DNA from: Microdochium bolleyi
Lineage: Eukaryota > Ascomycota > Sordariomycetes > Xylariales > Microdochiaceae
Direction of reading: 5' to 3'
Assembly (NCBI GenBank): GCA_001566295.1
Contig: KQ964245.1
Coordinates: 2,485,524 to 2,549,523 of the forward strand
DNA: 64,000 nucleotides
Shown here: piece after piece, positions 12,359 through 24,806 of the stretch
How the letters are laid out: the number at the start of each line of letters is the position of its first letter
How positions within the stretch are numbered: the first letter of the stretch is position 1
The notes under the pieces: model-generated
Seen by the model: the letters and a program-made list of their open reading frames with translations, nothing else
What the model was told of the DNA's origin: nothing
Databases searched by the model: none
Position numbers and translations under genes: made by a program

Positions 12359-13677
12359 CTACATGATGATAGCAGGTACGTCGACGTTGGCCTTGATGCT
12401 CTTGTGCGGGAGGACGCTGCCGCCGTTGACGTAGATCTCGTCGCCGATCGTCACGTCGTCACCAAGGACTGTGACGTTCTCGAGACGAGCCCACTTGCCG
12501 ACACTGCTGTTCCAGCCAACAATGGTGCTCTTGATCCAGGCATGGTCCTTGACCTTGGAGCCGGGCAGCAGCGTGCATCGCTGCAGACGTACACCGTCAC
12601 CAATGACGACGTTCTTGCCAATGACGACGTTGGGTCCGATGCGACAGTTCTTGCCGATCTTGGCAGTCGGGTCAACCATGACGTTGCCGCCATACACGTA
12701 GGGCTCGCTCAGTGGCGCCAGAAGCTTGGAGCTCTTCTTGGTGAGGGAGGACAGGTAAAGGCATGTGCCAGTCAGGAAGTCCTTGGGCTGACCAACATCC
12801 ATCCAGAAGCCCTCGAGGTCGAATGAGTGGAGCTTGCCGTCGCGGACGATGGCCGGGAAGGTCTCCTGCTCGATCGAGGTGGGTCTGTTCTTCTCAATGC
12901 GGTCGAGGACTGAGGTGTTGAGCATATAGAGACCGGCGTTGATACGGTTGCCGACGAACTCGACAGGCTTCTCGACGAAACGGTCGATGCGGGAGGCGTG
13001 GTTGGGCTTGTGGACGATGACACCGTACTTGGAGGGCTCCTCGACCTTGGTAACGACAATGGTACCCTCGTCGCCGTGGGAGTTGTGGAAGTCGATCAGG
13101 TCCTGGAAGGGGAACTCGCAGGTGACGTCGGAGTTGAGGACGAAGAAGGGCGAGTCGTCCTTGGCCAGAATCTCCTCAGCCAGCTTCAGGGGGCCGGCAG
13201 TTCCTAAGGGCTCAGGCTCGAGAGAGAAGTGGATCTTGACACCGAGAGACGACTCGTACTAGAAGGTTGCAGCTGTGTCAGTCCATCGGGTCATTGTGCT
13301 CTGGGGAATACAGGAGCTGCGTGTTGTGTTGACGAACCTCCTTGAGCACACGCTCCATGATCTCAGGGCGGTAGTTGACAGCCAGGACAACGTCGGTGAC
13401 GCCGACCTTGGCGAGAGCCTCGATCTGGTGCAAGATCATGGGCTTGTTGGCGAACTCGACCAGCGGCTTGGGCATGGTGAGCGTCTGGGAATACGAAGTC
13501 AGCTTGGCGGGTTCTCGAAGGACACGGTGCCTGGTGCGCATCGGAGGACGGTTGAACGTACGAGAGGGCGGAGACGGGTGCCGAAGCCACCGACGAGAAT
13601 GAGAGCTGCAGAGAGAGGGCGTGTGAGCAGGCATGACCCAATTGTGAGGTTTGAAGGAGCAGCAACTTACCCTTCAT
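12359..13677 (-). CDS. MPG1: Mannose-1-phosphate guanylyltransferase (GDP-mannose pyrophosphorylase)
   Basis: Four exons on the minus strand: 13677..13671 (only 7 nt, ATGAAGG), 13605..13562, 13484..13338 and 13258..12359, giving 365 residues. The enzyme makes GDP-mannose from mannose-1-phosphate and GTP, the donor for N- and O-glycosylation, GPI anchors and cell-wall mannan. The joined N terminus MKALILVGGFGTRLRPLTLT followed by MPKPLVEFANKPM is the nucleotidyltransferase signature. FVLNSDVTCEFP holds the metal-site Asp region, and DRFVEKPVEFVGNRINAGLY is also present. The C-terminal third is a left-handed beta-helix of hexapeptide repeats (DPTAKIGKNCRIGPNVVIGK and onward). Length matches yeast Psa1 (361). 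The start is fixed by the 7-nt exon: without it the GGFGTRLRP exon has no ATG. The last intron uses a GTTCGT donor. Confidence 0.95.
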
Positions 13678-16600
13678 GATGGGCGGAGGTTGTGGGTTTG
13701 GTTGGTGGGTAGTGAGGGCGGTTGTGGTGTGGTTGGTGTACGAAGCAGTCGTTGTCAAGCGAGTGTGGACAGCGGGGACCTGCGCTGGGGACGGAACAAC
13801 GGGGAGGCAGAGATATATGGCGTGTCGTGGGTGAGGACTTTGTGTCGCGGTGGACGAGGACGAGATGTGGAAGGGGAAAGGGAGAAGAACGCCCTGGGCA
13901 GAGCGTGAAGCGTGGGAGGAGGCTGAGGGGGGCAGGCCAGGTCGGTGAGCGGGTAGGTCCGTCGCCTCAACTCAATGCTGCTGGCTGTCCACGGGTGGTG
14001 GAGGAGGGTCTTGGGTGACAGCGTGCCTTGGGCCAGGGAAGGAGCCACTCACACGCGTTCCCGCTGCGCTCTCACGATGGCTTTCAGGAAAGGGGCAAGG
14101 GCAGGTACGGTACTTGGTCCGGCGTGCTCAGGGCTACCTAGGTACTGCAAGTGCAACAAAGTCTCTCTCCCCTCTGTCTGTAAGCGCACCACCTGGGCAC
14201 GCTTCGGGTCTCTGGGTGGACCCCGCGCGGCCAGGGGACAAATCAGCAGCCACGACCCAAAGAGGCCACGCAGCCATTGTTCCTGTGACAGAACCCAGAC
14301 TCGTATTCTGTGCTGCGTTGCCTTCTCGTTCATGCAATGCCTTGACGGCTGGGGCGCAGTCTGGTCATGCCACAACCCGATACACATGGGGAGCAGGGCA
14401 TCACCGAGGCCGTGATGCCACTCGCCATATCCCGACCAAGGCGTGACCCAGCTGCACCTCGTCCCTTGCCTCAATACTTCAAGATCGCCATGCCATGCCA
14501 TTCCACCGAGCCTGCCGGGTCCAATTGGACACAGAGCCGGCCCAGCAATGCGCTCCTCGACGTCAAATTTCCACCCTGGTCGTCCCGAAATTGCTGGCGC
14601 CTGCCGGGGGTCGCCTGCCTCCGTGACTCCGTCTCCGCTCATCTCCGTCCCGGCTTCCTCCCGCCTGGCTCCAGGATCGCCTTCGCGCCGCCCTTTCGCC
14701 CGTGCACGGGTGCAGCCATGGGCTTGCTCTCAGCTGGGCCCGCCAGCTTCTAGAAGAACGCCAGCTCCATCGCCAGCCACAGGGGTTCGCAGAATGCCAT
14801 CGGCTTCTCCTGGCAGAGGACGCTGGCCAGCATGGTGAACTGCGCCTTGTGTTCGATTTCGTTCCGTCAGAAATGCGACTTGTACAACCATCTGCAGCTC
14901 TTCACTGTGCAGCCAATCAACAGAGCACAAGAAAAGCCTCCCTATTTTCCATCACTTATCACGCAGACCTACTTAGGTATGGTGCCCTGAACAAAGGGAC
15001 AATACCAGCCAATGAGGGGCGGCCGCTCACCACGAGGCCGTCTTCGTTCGAGGTGAGGCAATGCGCAGTTCCCTGGCAAGGCAGAGTCGCACTTCGGCCA
15101 CGTGAGCCTTCTTGGGGGCCGCATCCGCCACAACCGTTGTCTGTCGATAGGGCTGCAAATGCGCTGCTTATGTCAACCGCAATCCGCCTGATCAGGCTTT
15201 CTATGGTTAGTCCAGGATAGTCCGGCAGCATTGTTCGCTGACAACAACCCGGGTACTTGAACCGAACCTCAAATCCACTGCCACGGTGAGCACAGTCACA
15301 CTTCTTCCAAGATACCCACGCTTGCAACCATCCATCCTGTGAATGCCTGGTTGTTCCGTTGCTCTTGTGTGGGGCATACTTCCTCGCAGGGTCGAGGCTC
15401 ACGTTCTGTCTGGCCACTGTAGCGGCTCGTTGTGAGTCACCCATAGTATTATCTGCTACCTGCCACGGATGATATGCAGAGCGAAATGTGTGAAGTCCAT
15501 TCCGCTCTGCGCCCTAGGACGGATGAGCAGGCCATTTTTGAACAGCGGTTATGTCGGTCAAGCATGAAAAGATAAGAGTGCCTTGAGTAACGACGCAAGC
15601 TAGCTGGCGACATACCATGGGAGTCACCGATATGGATGCCTGCTTGCTTGAATAAGTTAAAACCAATGTCCGGACGCAGTCTTTTTTAGCATGTCCAAAC
15701 TTTCGTCGTGAAACGTGCAATCGAGTAATCCAGCTCAGCATGGTGCTGGCATGAGACTTGAGGTGGTTGCTTTTTCGACACATGTACCTGTGACTCTCAT
15801 CTGAGCACCACTGAAGGATGAGACAACATCTACATCCCAGGTCTTGATGCATGCACACACTCGTTCACGCACTATATGTACCAGCCTGCATACCACTGAT
15901 GAGCGGTGAGTCTGCACCGGCCTCGCCAGGTTGTGCCTCTCCCTTTCTGCACTTCGCACTCGATAGTCTCTGCTGACCGTTTCGAGAGAATTCACACGGC
16001 TGTACTTTGACAGCTGGCGTCCGACTATGTAAGAGAGAGGACTCGTGTCTTGTCAGTCACTAAGTACAATTCCATGTAAAAACAGGATGCCTCAGCATAG
16101 AGTCTTTGCATGCCCTCTTTCCTGCTCTCCTGTTACAGCCACCGCAGGATATTCTCCAAGTGTCCATCTGGAAATTTTCTGGTCCCGCCTTTCGTTGACT
16201 TCATGAGCCTGCTGTTCTCGGCCCTATAGAACAGATGATCGAGCACCCGCAAGGGCTAGAGGCGATCCTGTTACGCCAGCAACCGGGGCGAATTCAATTT
16301 CTCATAGCCGCCGGGAGTCACCTACGGGGAAGTGGAGGCGCGCTTTGCGACATTTTGATTTCAAAGCTCTGCTTCAAAACTGAAGAATACCCTTGAAGCT
16401 TCAACCAGAAACAGAGCGGCTATCTAGTCTAGCGCTGCTTCGACATCATTTTACCTGGACTGCAGTCATGCATGGGAGATTATTTTCACTAGCGGGATCG
16501 GTGAGATGTACTGGGGACAGAACACGCTCGCATGTATATATATAAAGAGAAAGAGGGGGGGGACAGGAATTGGGAGCACCGAAGCTCGGGTGGATCGTAC

Positions 16601-17508
16601 AGACAAGTCGAATATCTGAGACTCTGGACTGTGGCAGGTTCCCCCAGGATTCCCTATCGTTAGATCTCGGATGAAACACCCAGTGTACAAAGTGATGACA
16701 AGCCCGATCATGCTGTCCGAGTTCCCTTTATGGCCAAGAGCACCACGCTAATCGGATACGACAAGTGCCTGACGCTGCTGATGCGTCCCGGGGACATAAA
16801 TAGGTCTTTGAATCTCGCTGGTCACCGAGTGGGTTGGAGTAGAGAGAACATCACTCGGCTGTCTCGTCGATGTCGACACGCTCCAGATAATCCCTCCTCG
16901 CCGCCGCGGGGAATCTTGATCAGAGCCACAGGCACTTTTCATATCAGCCTTTAATTCTCCCTCTTGCGCTGCTCCGCAGATCGCTTCCTCCTTCTTCCTC
17001 TGTGCGATAGCAACAGCAAGTACTCCGGCAGGCAGGTCTCGAATCAATGATTTGCGAAGCCGCTGTAGAGAGAGTGTGTATGTACAGCATGCTCTCGGTA
17101 GACCGAAAGTCTACAGTTCTGCCATTATTGCGGCCAACTGGCCCTGATATCAAGAGGAGCTGGTTTGCTTGACACATTGAGAGAGATACGGTGATTTCCA
17201 TTTCCACACAAACTTCAAATACAAGGCAACTCCCACAGGCGGCACAAGCACGCATCCTCGAGCGCGTCAAGCCCCAAACCCTACAGCAAGCTTTGTATCT
17301 TTGGATATGTTCTCGAGTCCCTAAATAGTCATCATTCCGGGAACCCAAGATCTCGCAGATGTATTAGAGGGAGGTTCGCACCAAGTAGAAGCGAAAGCAA
17401 CCATTCTTCGCCGAGGATAGTTAGAGAGGGAGGATGGTAGAGGAACCAATCGAGAACGCTACGTATGTACATATATATTTGTCTGCAGAGGGATCAAGGC
17501 TGATCAAG

Positions 17509-17576
<68 letters not shown>

Positions 17577-17579
17577 CCC
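17509..17579. repeat. CTGC tetranucleotide microsatellite
   Basis: About 17.5 uninterrupted copies of a four-base CTGC unit. The open frames through it (poly CLPA or GRQA) are produced by the repeat and are not considered genes. Confidence 0.95.
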
Positions 17580-18496
17580 AGTCCTCACTCTCCCAGGTCG
17601 CGCGGACCAGAACAAGAACAAAATAGTTCCGAGTAATGATTCACGGTTATACAGTGGAACTTCTTGCGCCTCTGCTTACCCGCGACACTGCTGCGCGTTG
17701 TGTGTGCCCTTTGGTTTTGGGTGGGTTTTTAAATGCTGGTGAAAGCCTGCTTGTGCATGTATACGTATGTCTATGCTTGGATTCACACCGCCACAACTGA
17801 CTGCAGAGTAAGGATCTAGAAACGTACCCGTCTGGAAACAATGTCCCGGTGCTTATGTCTACATAAACATTTGAACAAGAACCGAAGGAGGGGTCAGAGG
17901 GGGAAAGGTTATATAACACTGGAATTTGTCTGTGAGGGCAAACCGCCTACGTAGTCTGCCTCCTGGCCAATCATCTCTCTCTCACACACATTCTTCACGA
18001 CGTCTGATCAAGCAACCCCCAGACATGAATCAAGAATTACAGCCCGGTGAGATGCGACCATATTATATCATATCTTCATCATCAGGTAGCAATAGAAAAA
18101 CCTACCTCGGCACATAGATTGTATCCCGCCAAATCGCAGGGAGCGCATATGGGTGACCAGGTCTGTCCCCCCCCCCCCATCAAACACCCACAATCTTCTA
18201 GAAGCCTGCCGCATTCAGGCACGCACCACACACACACACACTCCCGATCCAGGACCATAATACTACACACATCACACCCACACATACACGTTTCATCAAT
18301 AGTGGTGCCAACGATGGTGTAGTGTAGCAGCACCGGGCCTGGCTGGCGGGGATCGTCCGCGCCGTCCCACCACTTCGGTTCGTCCGCCCCCCGCCCTCTT
18401 CTCAGCTCGAGTTGATTACTCCATGCATCAGGATATCAACACCTACTGGGAACACGTGTGCTTCTCTTTCGCAGCCCTGCGGTTCTGTAATATCTG

Positions 18497-18550
18497 TGTG
18501 TTGTGTGTGTATGTGTGTGTGTGTGTGTGTGTGTATGTGTGTGCGTGTGT
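18497..18550. repeat. GT dinucleotide microsatellite
   Basis: An interrupted (GT)n tract, with a few TATG and GC interruptions, in the gene-free region. Confidence 0.9.
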
Positions 18551-18854
18551 GAGAATTCTGGACGATTCATTGGCCAGTAAAAGCCAGCCAACCAGAAAAC
18601 TTCAAACAAAACCACTGACAAGGAAAAAAAAAAATTCGAGACACGAGGACATTTCGAAAGCAGCAAGGCGCGCGGCGTGCGTGGGGGGTGGTCGGACGAC
18701 ATGCACGTGTGCATGCGTTATGCGTTAGTACATCTAGTATGCATGTCCCTCAGAACTGCCGGGCGCCGTGGCACCCGCTGGCTGGCGGGAAAAAACAGAC
18801 AAAACAAAAGTGTCCCAGGGTGTGCATGCAGGACGTAAGGTATACTGCGTGTGG

Positions 18855-18884
18855 TGTATGTGTGTGTGTGTGTGTGCGTGTGTG
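18855..18884. repeat. Second GT dinucleotide microsatellite
   Basis: A shorter (GT)n tract about 300 bases after the first. A small CA tract also occurs at about 18226-18240. Confidence 0.85.
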
Positions 18885-21800
18885 GAGGCAGCGTTGTTGG
18901 TGGCATGTGTGTAGTGGCGGTCAGTCCACACAAAGAAACGTTGCGCCCCGATCGGAGACACTATAACTACACGGAAGAACAAGGGTGGGGGGAAACATGC
19001 AAGCAAACAAGCAAGGGACAGGCGTTGCAGCCAGCCAGTTGCCCTTGTGGACTAATCTACTTTGTATGCCCTCTGTGGCTTGACACCGTCGGGTGGACAA
19101 GGACAGTAATCATGTAAAGCCAAAAGCGCAAGCCTCGTGGAACGGTGTGGTTGGACAGTTGAGATAGAGAGGAGAGGAGAGGGAGGGGGTGGGTGGCATG
19201 CATGCTGGAGCATGCTTCCATGCATCATGTCCTCTGGCTGCATGTCTCTCTGATGCATGGCAGCTGCAGGGTGCATGATGCAGAAAAGAGTTTGTTTTGC
19301 GAGCTTTCGACCCGAATATCTGGGCGATTGGGGACGAATCAGAGAGCCGTCGGCGAACGACGAGATGGACGACACGTCAACGAGAAGCCCACAGTGGCGG
19401 GACCGCCAAGGACCAAAGAACGACGACGAAGTGCCAGGCTCGCCTGGTCACACGGCCAGGGAAGTGGCACCGGCAGTGAGGGGTTCCTTTCGTCTGGGCC
19501 CAATTGTCCCCAGCCAGGAAGAGCAAACTCGGCGGGATGCGGAATGAAAGTTGCGAGTGTCGGATGTGACGACACCACGCGGCCAATTGGATCGTGGCGC
19601 GTGGTCTGGCGTGTTCAGGACCGACAATGAACGGTGCCGACAATTGTGGGCAGAAGGAAGGTCAGAGCCATTGTGTGATGACCCATTGATGCGGATTCGA
19701 AGCTGATTGGGTTGTCGCTGTCCCGCCAGCAACCCGCAGCAGAATAGTTAGTCGTGGCAGAGCTAGTGTCCAAGGTCCGATACACACGATGCTGCAACAA
19801 GCATGGCATTTCTTCATCACAGCGGGTCATGTCTCACCAGCTCTCGACGAGTGGGTGGCGGAGCTTCCGGAAGACAGGCAGTCAGGAGCCAGCCGACGGC
19901 GACAACAACCTCACCTAACCTCGTCTCGCCTCCGGCTGCGTCAGTCATCTCATCAGTCACTCGGCCAGTCCGCAACATCCAGCGCGCCCAATAGTCACCA
20001 ATTGCCAGTCCTCCACCGTGTCTCCGGAGAACCCGATACCCGTGATATCCTGTAGAGGGCCTCGCGCCGCCGGCAACGGAGCGCCTCCAGGCCCTATGAT
20101 TGGCCACACATACCCCTGCCACGGATCTCCAAGCAAAGCATCAACCCATGCCCATTTTCCCCTCCTTCCTTCCAGAAGGCCTTCCCGACATGTCATTGGT
20201 TGAGAGCTCCGTTGGGCAACAATTCGAATCCAAGGCCAAGCAAATGAGACCACGCGTTTTGCAAGTCGACAAGTGGAGTTCCTGGTTCCTTCGCGATGTG
20301 TTGTCCATGTCCCTTGGGCCATACTGTACTAGAATTTTGCCGAGCATCACAAGTGCCATATCATGGTCAATCCGGGCTAGAGGCTACGCAATATACTTGC
20401 TACGTCCCAGCCTTGTCAGAATGTCGAACCATGGAAACACAGAGCAGCATTAGGCATACCCATCGGCCAAAGTCCCGCCAATCATGACACCCCATGGCTA
20501 CTGAGGCTGACCACCGCAACACGGGACGATGCCACCCATGCTCGGGCGGCTCACACGGATGCAGCTGTGTGGGTGTCAGCGTGTGGGTGGGTGGGTTTCC
20601 TCGGCTTGTGATGCAAGTCACACCTGCGTCGTCCAGGCCCTTTAATTCCCAGAGCAACCTTGGAATCGCAAACGACCCCCCGGTCCGTCGTTTCGGCCTC
20701 GAGCCAGTCGGGTGTTGTCCTCGATGACTCTTGGTACCGGACTCGTCCCGCACCACCTCCGATGCCCGCCCGGAGCTTCCCACGTTACGTTCGCAGAGGA
20801 TGGCGTTGCTGATTGGGTACCGAGCGGACAAGTCCTTGAAGAACAGGGCGGCAAGAGCTGAGAGCATGCAAGTGTCACAAGAGCAGAATCGTGGGGGCAG
20901 CAACATGATTGGGTACAGCAACGCCCGTCACGGCGACGAAGATGATGCTAGCCTTTCGTCATTGTCAGCACGACACGACGGTGCTGTGCCGTGCTGTGTT
21001 GTGCAAACTGAAGAGAACCCGAGCGGGATCTAGTGAATACGAGTTGTGTGTCGTTCGTGGATGCGTGGGTCAACGGGATGCCTCTACCACATGAACCAGT
21101 GAGGTTGCCATCACAGCCGAGTTGATGAGGTGTCTTGCTTCCTGCCTGAAACTCAAACCCATCCAACCCCTACCTTCCTTGAGAGACGAGCCTATAAAGG
21201 CAATGCGTAAGCTGGTGCCGCGTATGCCCAGCGTGCTTTCATGCCGGCAGTGTCGAGCGATGCAGCCACTCAAGACGCGGGATGGGTTCTGAGCCGAATG
21301 GTGCACCGTGTCGCGCAGTTCTGGAGGGAATATACACGGAGAGTGCCTTGTACACATCCAAGGCTCGGAAAACTCCTGACCAATGGCAAAAGACAGAGTA
21401 AGCGGGCAGAGAAAGAAAGAAACGAGAGGAATGGCAAAGCGCCCAAGTCGAGAAAGCCGCATCAAAAAATTCAAGTGTGAGAACTCGTCCGCAAGTCGTG
21501 ATGTATAAGAGCAGAGAACAATAGTTGTGTCTCGTGAAGCGTGAATGAGCTATATCGTGGTACTGAAGAAAAGTTTTTATAATCATAATAGTCGTGATTC
21601 ATTTCGTGAGGTGTCGTCAGATGTCGTTTCCATTTACGCAGTTTTGTGTTCTCGTCGTATGTCATTGTCATATCCTCCTTGCCACTCCCAGCCTTGTCGT
21701 GGCGTCTCATCGTCAGATGCTTCGACATGCTGTGTTCTTTATCATGTTTGCGTATCCATCCAAATCGCTATGCAAGGGTGTGGTGTCTGGAAAGCCGTAG

Positions 21801-21992
21801 ATCGACCCCCAGACAGTAAGCTGTGAAGCTTTGCCGTGTCTGTTGTAAAGAAAAATCATAGTGCCACCTTCGCCATGTTCGTTGTTGATCTGTGCTGGCA
21901 TCAGTTGTCGCAGCACGGTGGGTGGGTGTGAATATATTAGTCTGCAAGATGGCTCGAGCGAGCCAATCACGTCCTTTATGGATCGTGTGCCA

Positions 21993-22935
21993 CTACTCGA
22001 AGGAAGCAGTCGAGCTGCTGCTGGAGTGGTGGCCTGATCGGTGGTGGCGGCTCTCTCGGTGGCCGTGGCCGTGGCTCGAGGACGTGACGTGACGGGACTT
22101 CCTGCGCTTGCCGCCAGACTCGGTGGTGGGCATGCCCTGGACGATGCCGTTGCGGGCTAGCATGCCGCCGTTGACCGAGAAGTTGCGGCAGACCATGAAG
22201 GCTCGCATGGCGGCATTCTCCTGGGCCAGGCTGCCAGACTCGTAGAGGTTGTCAGTCTGGTACTCGCGGCCATTGACCAGGACGAGGCATGCGTAACCCC
22301 TGGCCTCCTGGTAGCATTCGTACGTGGGGTCGACCCAACCCCGGCGCTTGCAAAGACCTATGAGTTCACCACGTTAGCGCCTAAAGTGCTCAAAACGGCA
22401 ACAGAGAACACGACCAAGTCGTTGCACTTCTTCAGCCCAGCACGATCGGGCCCGGGGAGGCGAGGGTTGAGCACCAGCTGCAGCAATGAATGCTGCAGAG
22501 GGCACATCCGCAGCAGCCTGGGCCTGATACCGGTGTGTAGATTCGGACCCCGATTTCGACCGGGCCAGGCACACCGGCCGGGCAGTGGCCGCCTGCCAAG
22601 AGTCCTGGCCACCGTCGTGGGTCGGAGTTCGCAGCCGTCATCTGCACACCATTCCCATGCAGGGGTGGTTCGCAGGACTGGCCGAGAGTGATGGTGGGCA
22701 CAACAACGTGGCAGCCGCCGCCTCCCATTGCCGTCGTGCACTTGCATCATCCGGCGGTGAAATGGTAGTGAATGGTAGGAACATACTCTCAAGATACTGG
22801 ATGTCTATATTGCACAATTTGGTGGTCAGCGTGGAGTGCACGATATGTTGCTTTTCTGGTCTCAGACGTTGGTGCATGGCCGCCGGGCCCATGCTGAAGA
22901 TCAAGGGGCATGCACTTACAGAAGCCGTGAGACAT
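21993..22935 (-). CDS. Small dsRBD-like protein, three exons
   Basis: Minus-strand exons 22935..22920 (16 nt), 22804..22787 (18 nt) and 22357..21993 join in frame to 132 residues. Donors are GTAAGT and GTATGT. Acceptors are ATATAG, preceded by CTGACC, and TCATAG, preceded by CTAACG. The product starts MSHGFYIQYLESLCKRRGW and runs through DPTYECYQEARGYACLVLV, NGREYQTDNLYESGSLAQE and NAAMRAFMVCRNF. This alpha-beta-beta-beta-alpha layout with a final Ala-rich helix resembles a double-stranded-RNA-binding fold (residues about 5-75). The usual KK-type RNA-contact motif at helix 2 is not obvious, so RNA binding is uncertain. The tail is basic and Ser/His-rich (GGKRRKSRH, then HGHGHRES). A gene of this kind could be a small RNA-binding regulator or a protein-binding dsRBD. 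The long second intron (429 nt) is atypical. Both microexons are inferred and need cDNA support. Confidence 0.75.
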
Positions 22936-23797
22936 CTTGTATTATTTCTGCCGTGTGCGGGAATGTTCTGGAACAAGGCTGTTGTGCTGCGCCGTAGCTC
23001 GGACAGGTCGAAATGCAGAGAGTCAAAGAGCAGGCAAGCTGCAAGAGACGACGGCCCAGGCGGGAGGTTGCAAGTGGCAAACAAGGCAGCCGAGGGACAA
23101 GGGGTCTCGCAGGCGGATCGTGAGGTGTCTGTGGATATGCAGTCGAGCCCAACGGCGGTGGTGACGTGGAAGGGCAGGATGACAGCAGTGATGCGAGAAG
23201 GACGAGGTTGTGGCACGAGAGCCTGGTAATAAGGTGAGAAGGTGGTGGAGGCCGCAGAGGGCAGGCGCGGGCGTGATGGGGAGGAAGTGGAGGGAGGAAG
23301 GATGCAGAGAGACTCTAGGGCAGCTGTGCAGAAAAAGCGAGACCATCAAAGGCGAGCCATGTGTCTTTATGAGATGCTAGTGCGGAGCAGGGATATAGAG
23401 TAGAGTACAGACGGAGGACAGCACCGGCCGACTCCAGTCGACGGGACAAGCGCGCGAGTAACTCGAGGTTGATGGGATGCCGGTGCAGCGGCCGGGTGAG
23501 ATGAGGCTCCCAGCGGTGCGGCCAGCCAGAGGGGAGAGGGGCCCGGCCGGCGTGTTGCCCATCTGCTTCGCTGGCTCCAGTGGGAGCGTCACGTCTCTGC
23601 ATCTCCACCACGAGCATGGGTGATGTCCTGGGACAAGAACCGCCCGGTGCTGCTCCGGGCTGCTGCAAGGCAAGGCCAGGCAGAGGCAGGCAGGTAGGCG
23701 GAGGGGAAGCCTGTCCGGGCTCGGTGGCCAATGGGGCCTGCGGCCAGTCGTCACGGCCGCTCTCCATGCACACAGAAACTGGCTTGCCCCAGCGCCG

Positions 23798-23819
23798 AAA
23801 ATAAATAAATAAATAAAAA
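23798..23819. repeat. AAAT tetranucleotide repeat
   Basis: About five copies of a four-base AAAT unit. Confidence 0.85.
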
Positions 23820-24766
23820 CGTATGCACGCCCGCCCGCCGATGGGCAGTCATGAGTAACCAGGGCCGGACGCGGCGGCGGCGGCGACGGAGGTAATTCTG
23901 GGTCGTGGGTTTGTCAAAGTCTGGGACGCCAGAGCAGCATGCAGCCAGTGATTGGCCTGCGAGGCCCTGGTGCTGGTCCTCGAAGCCACCAACGTGGAGC
24001 AGCAGGATGCATGGCAGGCAGACGGACGGGGGTTGGGCCGACGATCGAAGCTTCCTACAGGTACATCTGTACCACAAGAGAGTGTCGTCCACCACTGGGC
24101 GGCCACGGGAGACAGCGAGAGAGAGAGTCTGCGGCTGGACTAAAAAGGTCCGGCGCGGGGAGACAGACGGAGCGCCCTGCCGCTGCCACATTGAGCACGA
24201 GGAGCAGCGGCTGGAAGGACATCGCAGCCGAAGCAGCAATAAGCAAGTCAATGGATGTGAATGAAAAAAGGCAACCCGGCGCAGGGATCGTGGGTTGTCA
24301 CTACGCGGTACCGGGCAGGAGACGACAGACCTGCGAGCTGCACGAGCAGGCCGGCCCCCGAAAAGTTGCCCCAGGCTAATGCATCAGAAATGAGGTCAAG
24401 AGGGGTCTGCATCCCTCTAGGCTGGGGCGGCCCATGCTCTCGGGCTGCTCCATTGACGAATCCCACGATCCAGAGGGCAGCACTTTCCCAGACAGGAAGC
24501 GATGCGAGCGGCACTGGTTCGGCGCCAGAGGCAGAGCCGTTGCAGCTGCATATGCCGCCCTCCATGGCGAGCATGGCAGCGAGATGGAGCTGATGCCCAC
24601 AGGCCCCCGTGCGATTGTATCTCCACCTCGCTCCATGATGTCTGCTTGGCTCGCTCGGGTCTTCCACGACGGAATACAGGCCGAGATGGTACAGCCTACT
24701 GCTGGGCGGCAGCTTGATCGACAGCGGCGAATGAGACGACAGAAGCAAGAGCCCGGGCCGGATTGC

Positions 24767-24806
24767 TGGTGGTGATGGTGGTGGTGGTGGTGGTGGTGGT
24801 GGTGGT
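24767..24806. repeat. GGT trinucleotide microsatellite
   Basis: About 13 GGT triplets with one GAT interruption, in the gene-free region. Confidence 0.9.

Larger units (their letters stand above)
13678..21992. other. 8.3-kb gene-poor region
   Basis: It lies upstream of the GDP-mannose pyrophosphorylase gene and downstream of the dsRBD-like gene (both minus strand). Frames of 100-200 codons exist on both strands but overlap each other, show no family resemblance and give no convincing splice joins. The stretch contains several microsatellites, with CTGC, GT/CA and C-tract arrays at 17.5-18.9 kb. I saw no tRNA, 5S rRNA or transposase. It may hold long UTRs, noncoding transcripts or regulatory DNA. 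Confidence 0.5.

Noticed and set aside
14049..14642. 197-codon open frame on the minus strand
   Set aside because: It overlaps several equally long frames on the other strand. It has irregular composition, no motif and no splice context.
17421..17742. Repeat peptides (GRQA or CLPA) on both strands
   Set aside because: Direct translation of the CTGC microsatellite.
22585..23229. 214-codon open frame on the plus strand
   Set aside because: It overlaps introns and small exons of the dsRBD-like gene on the opposite strand, with no recognisable domain.
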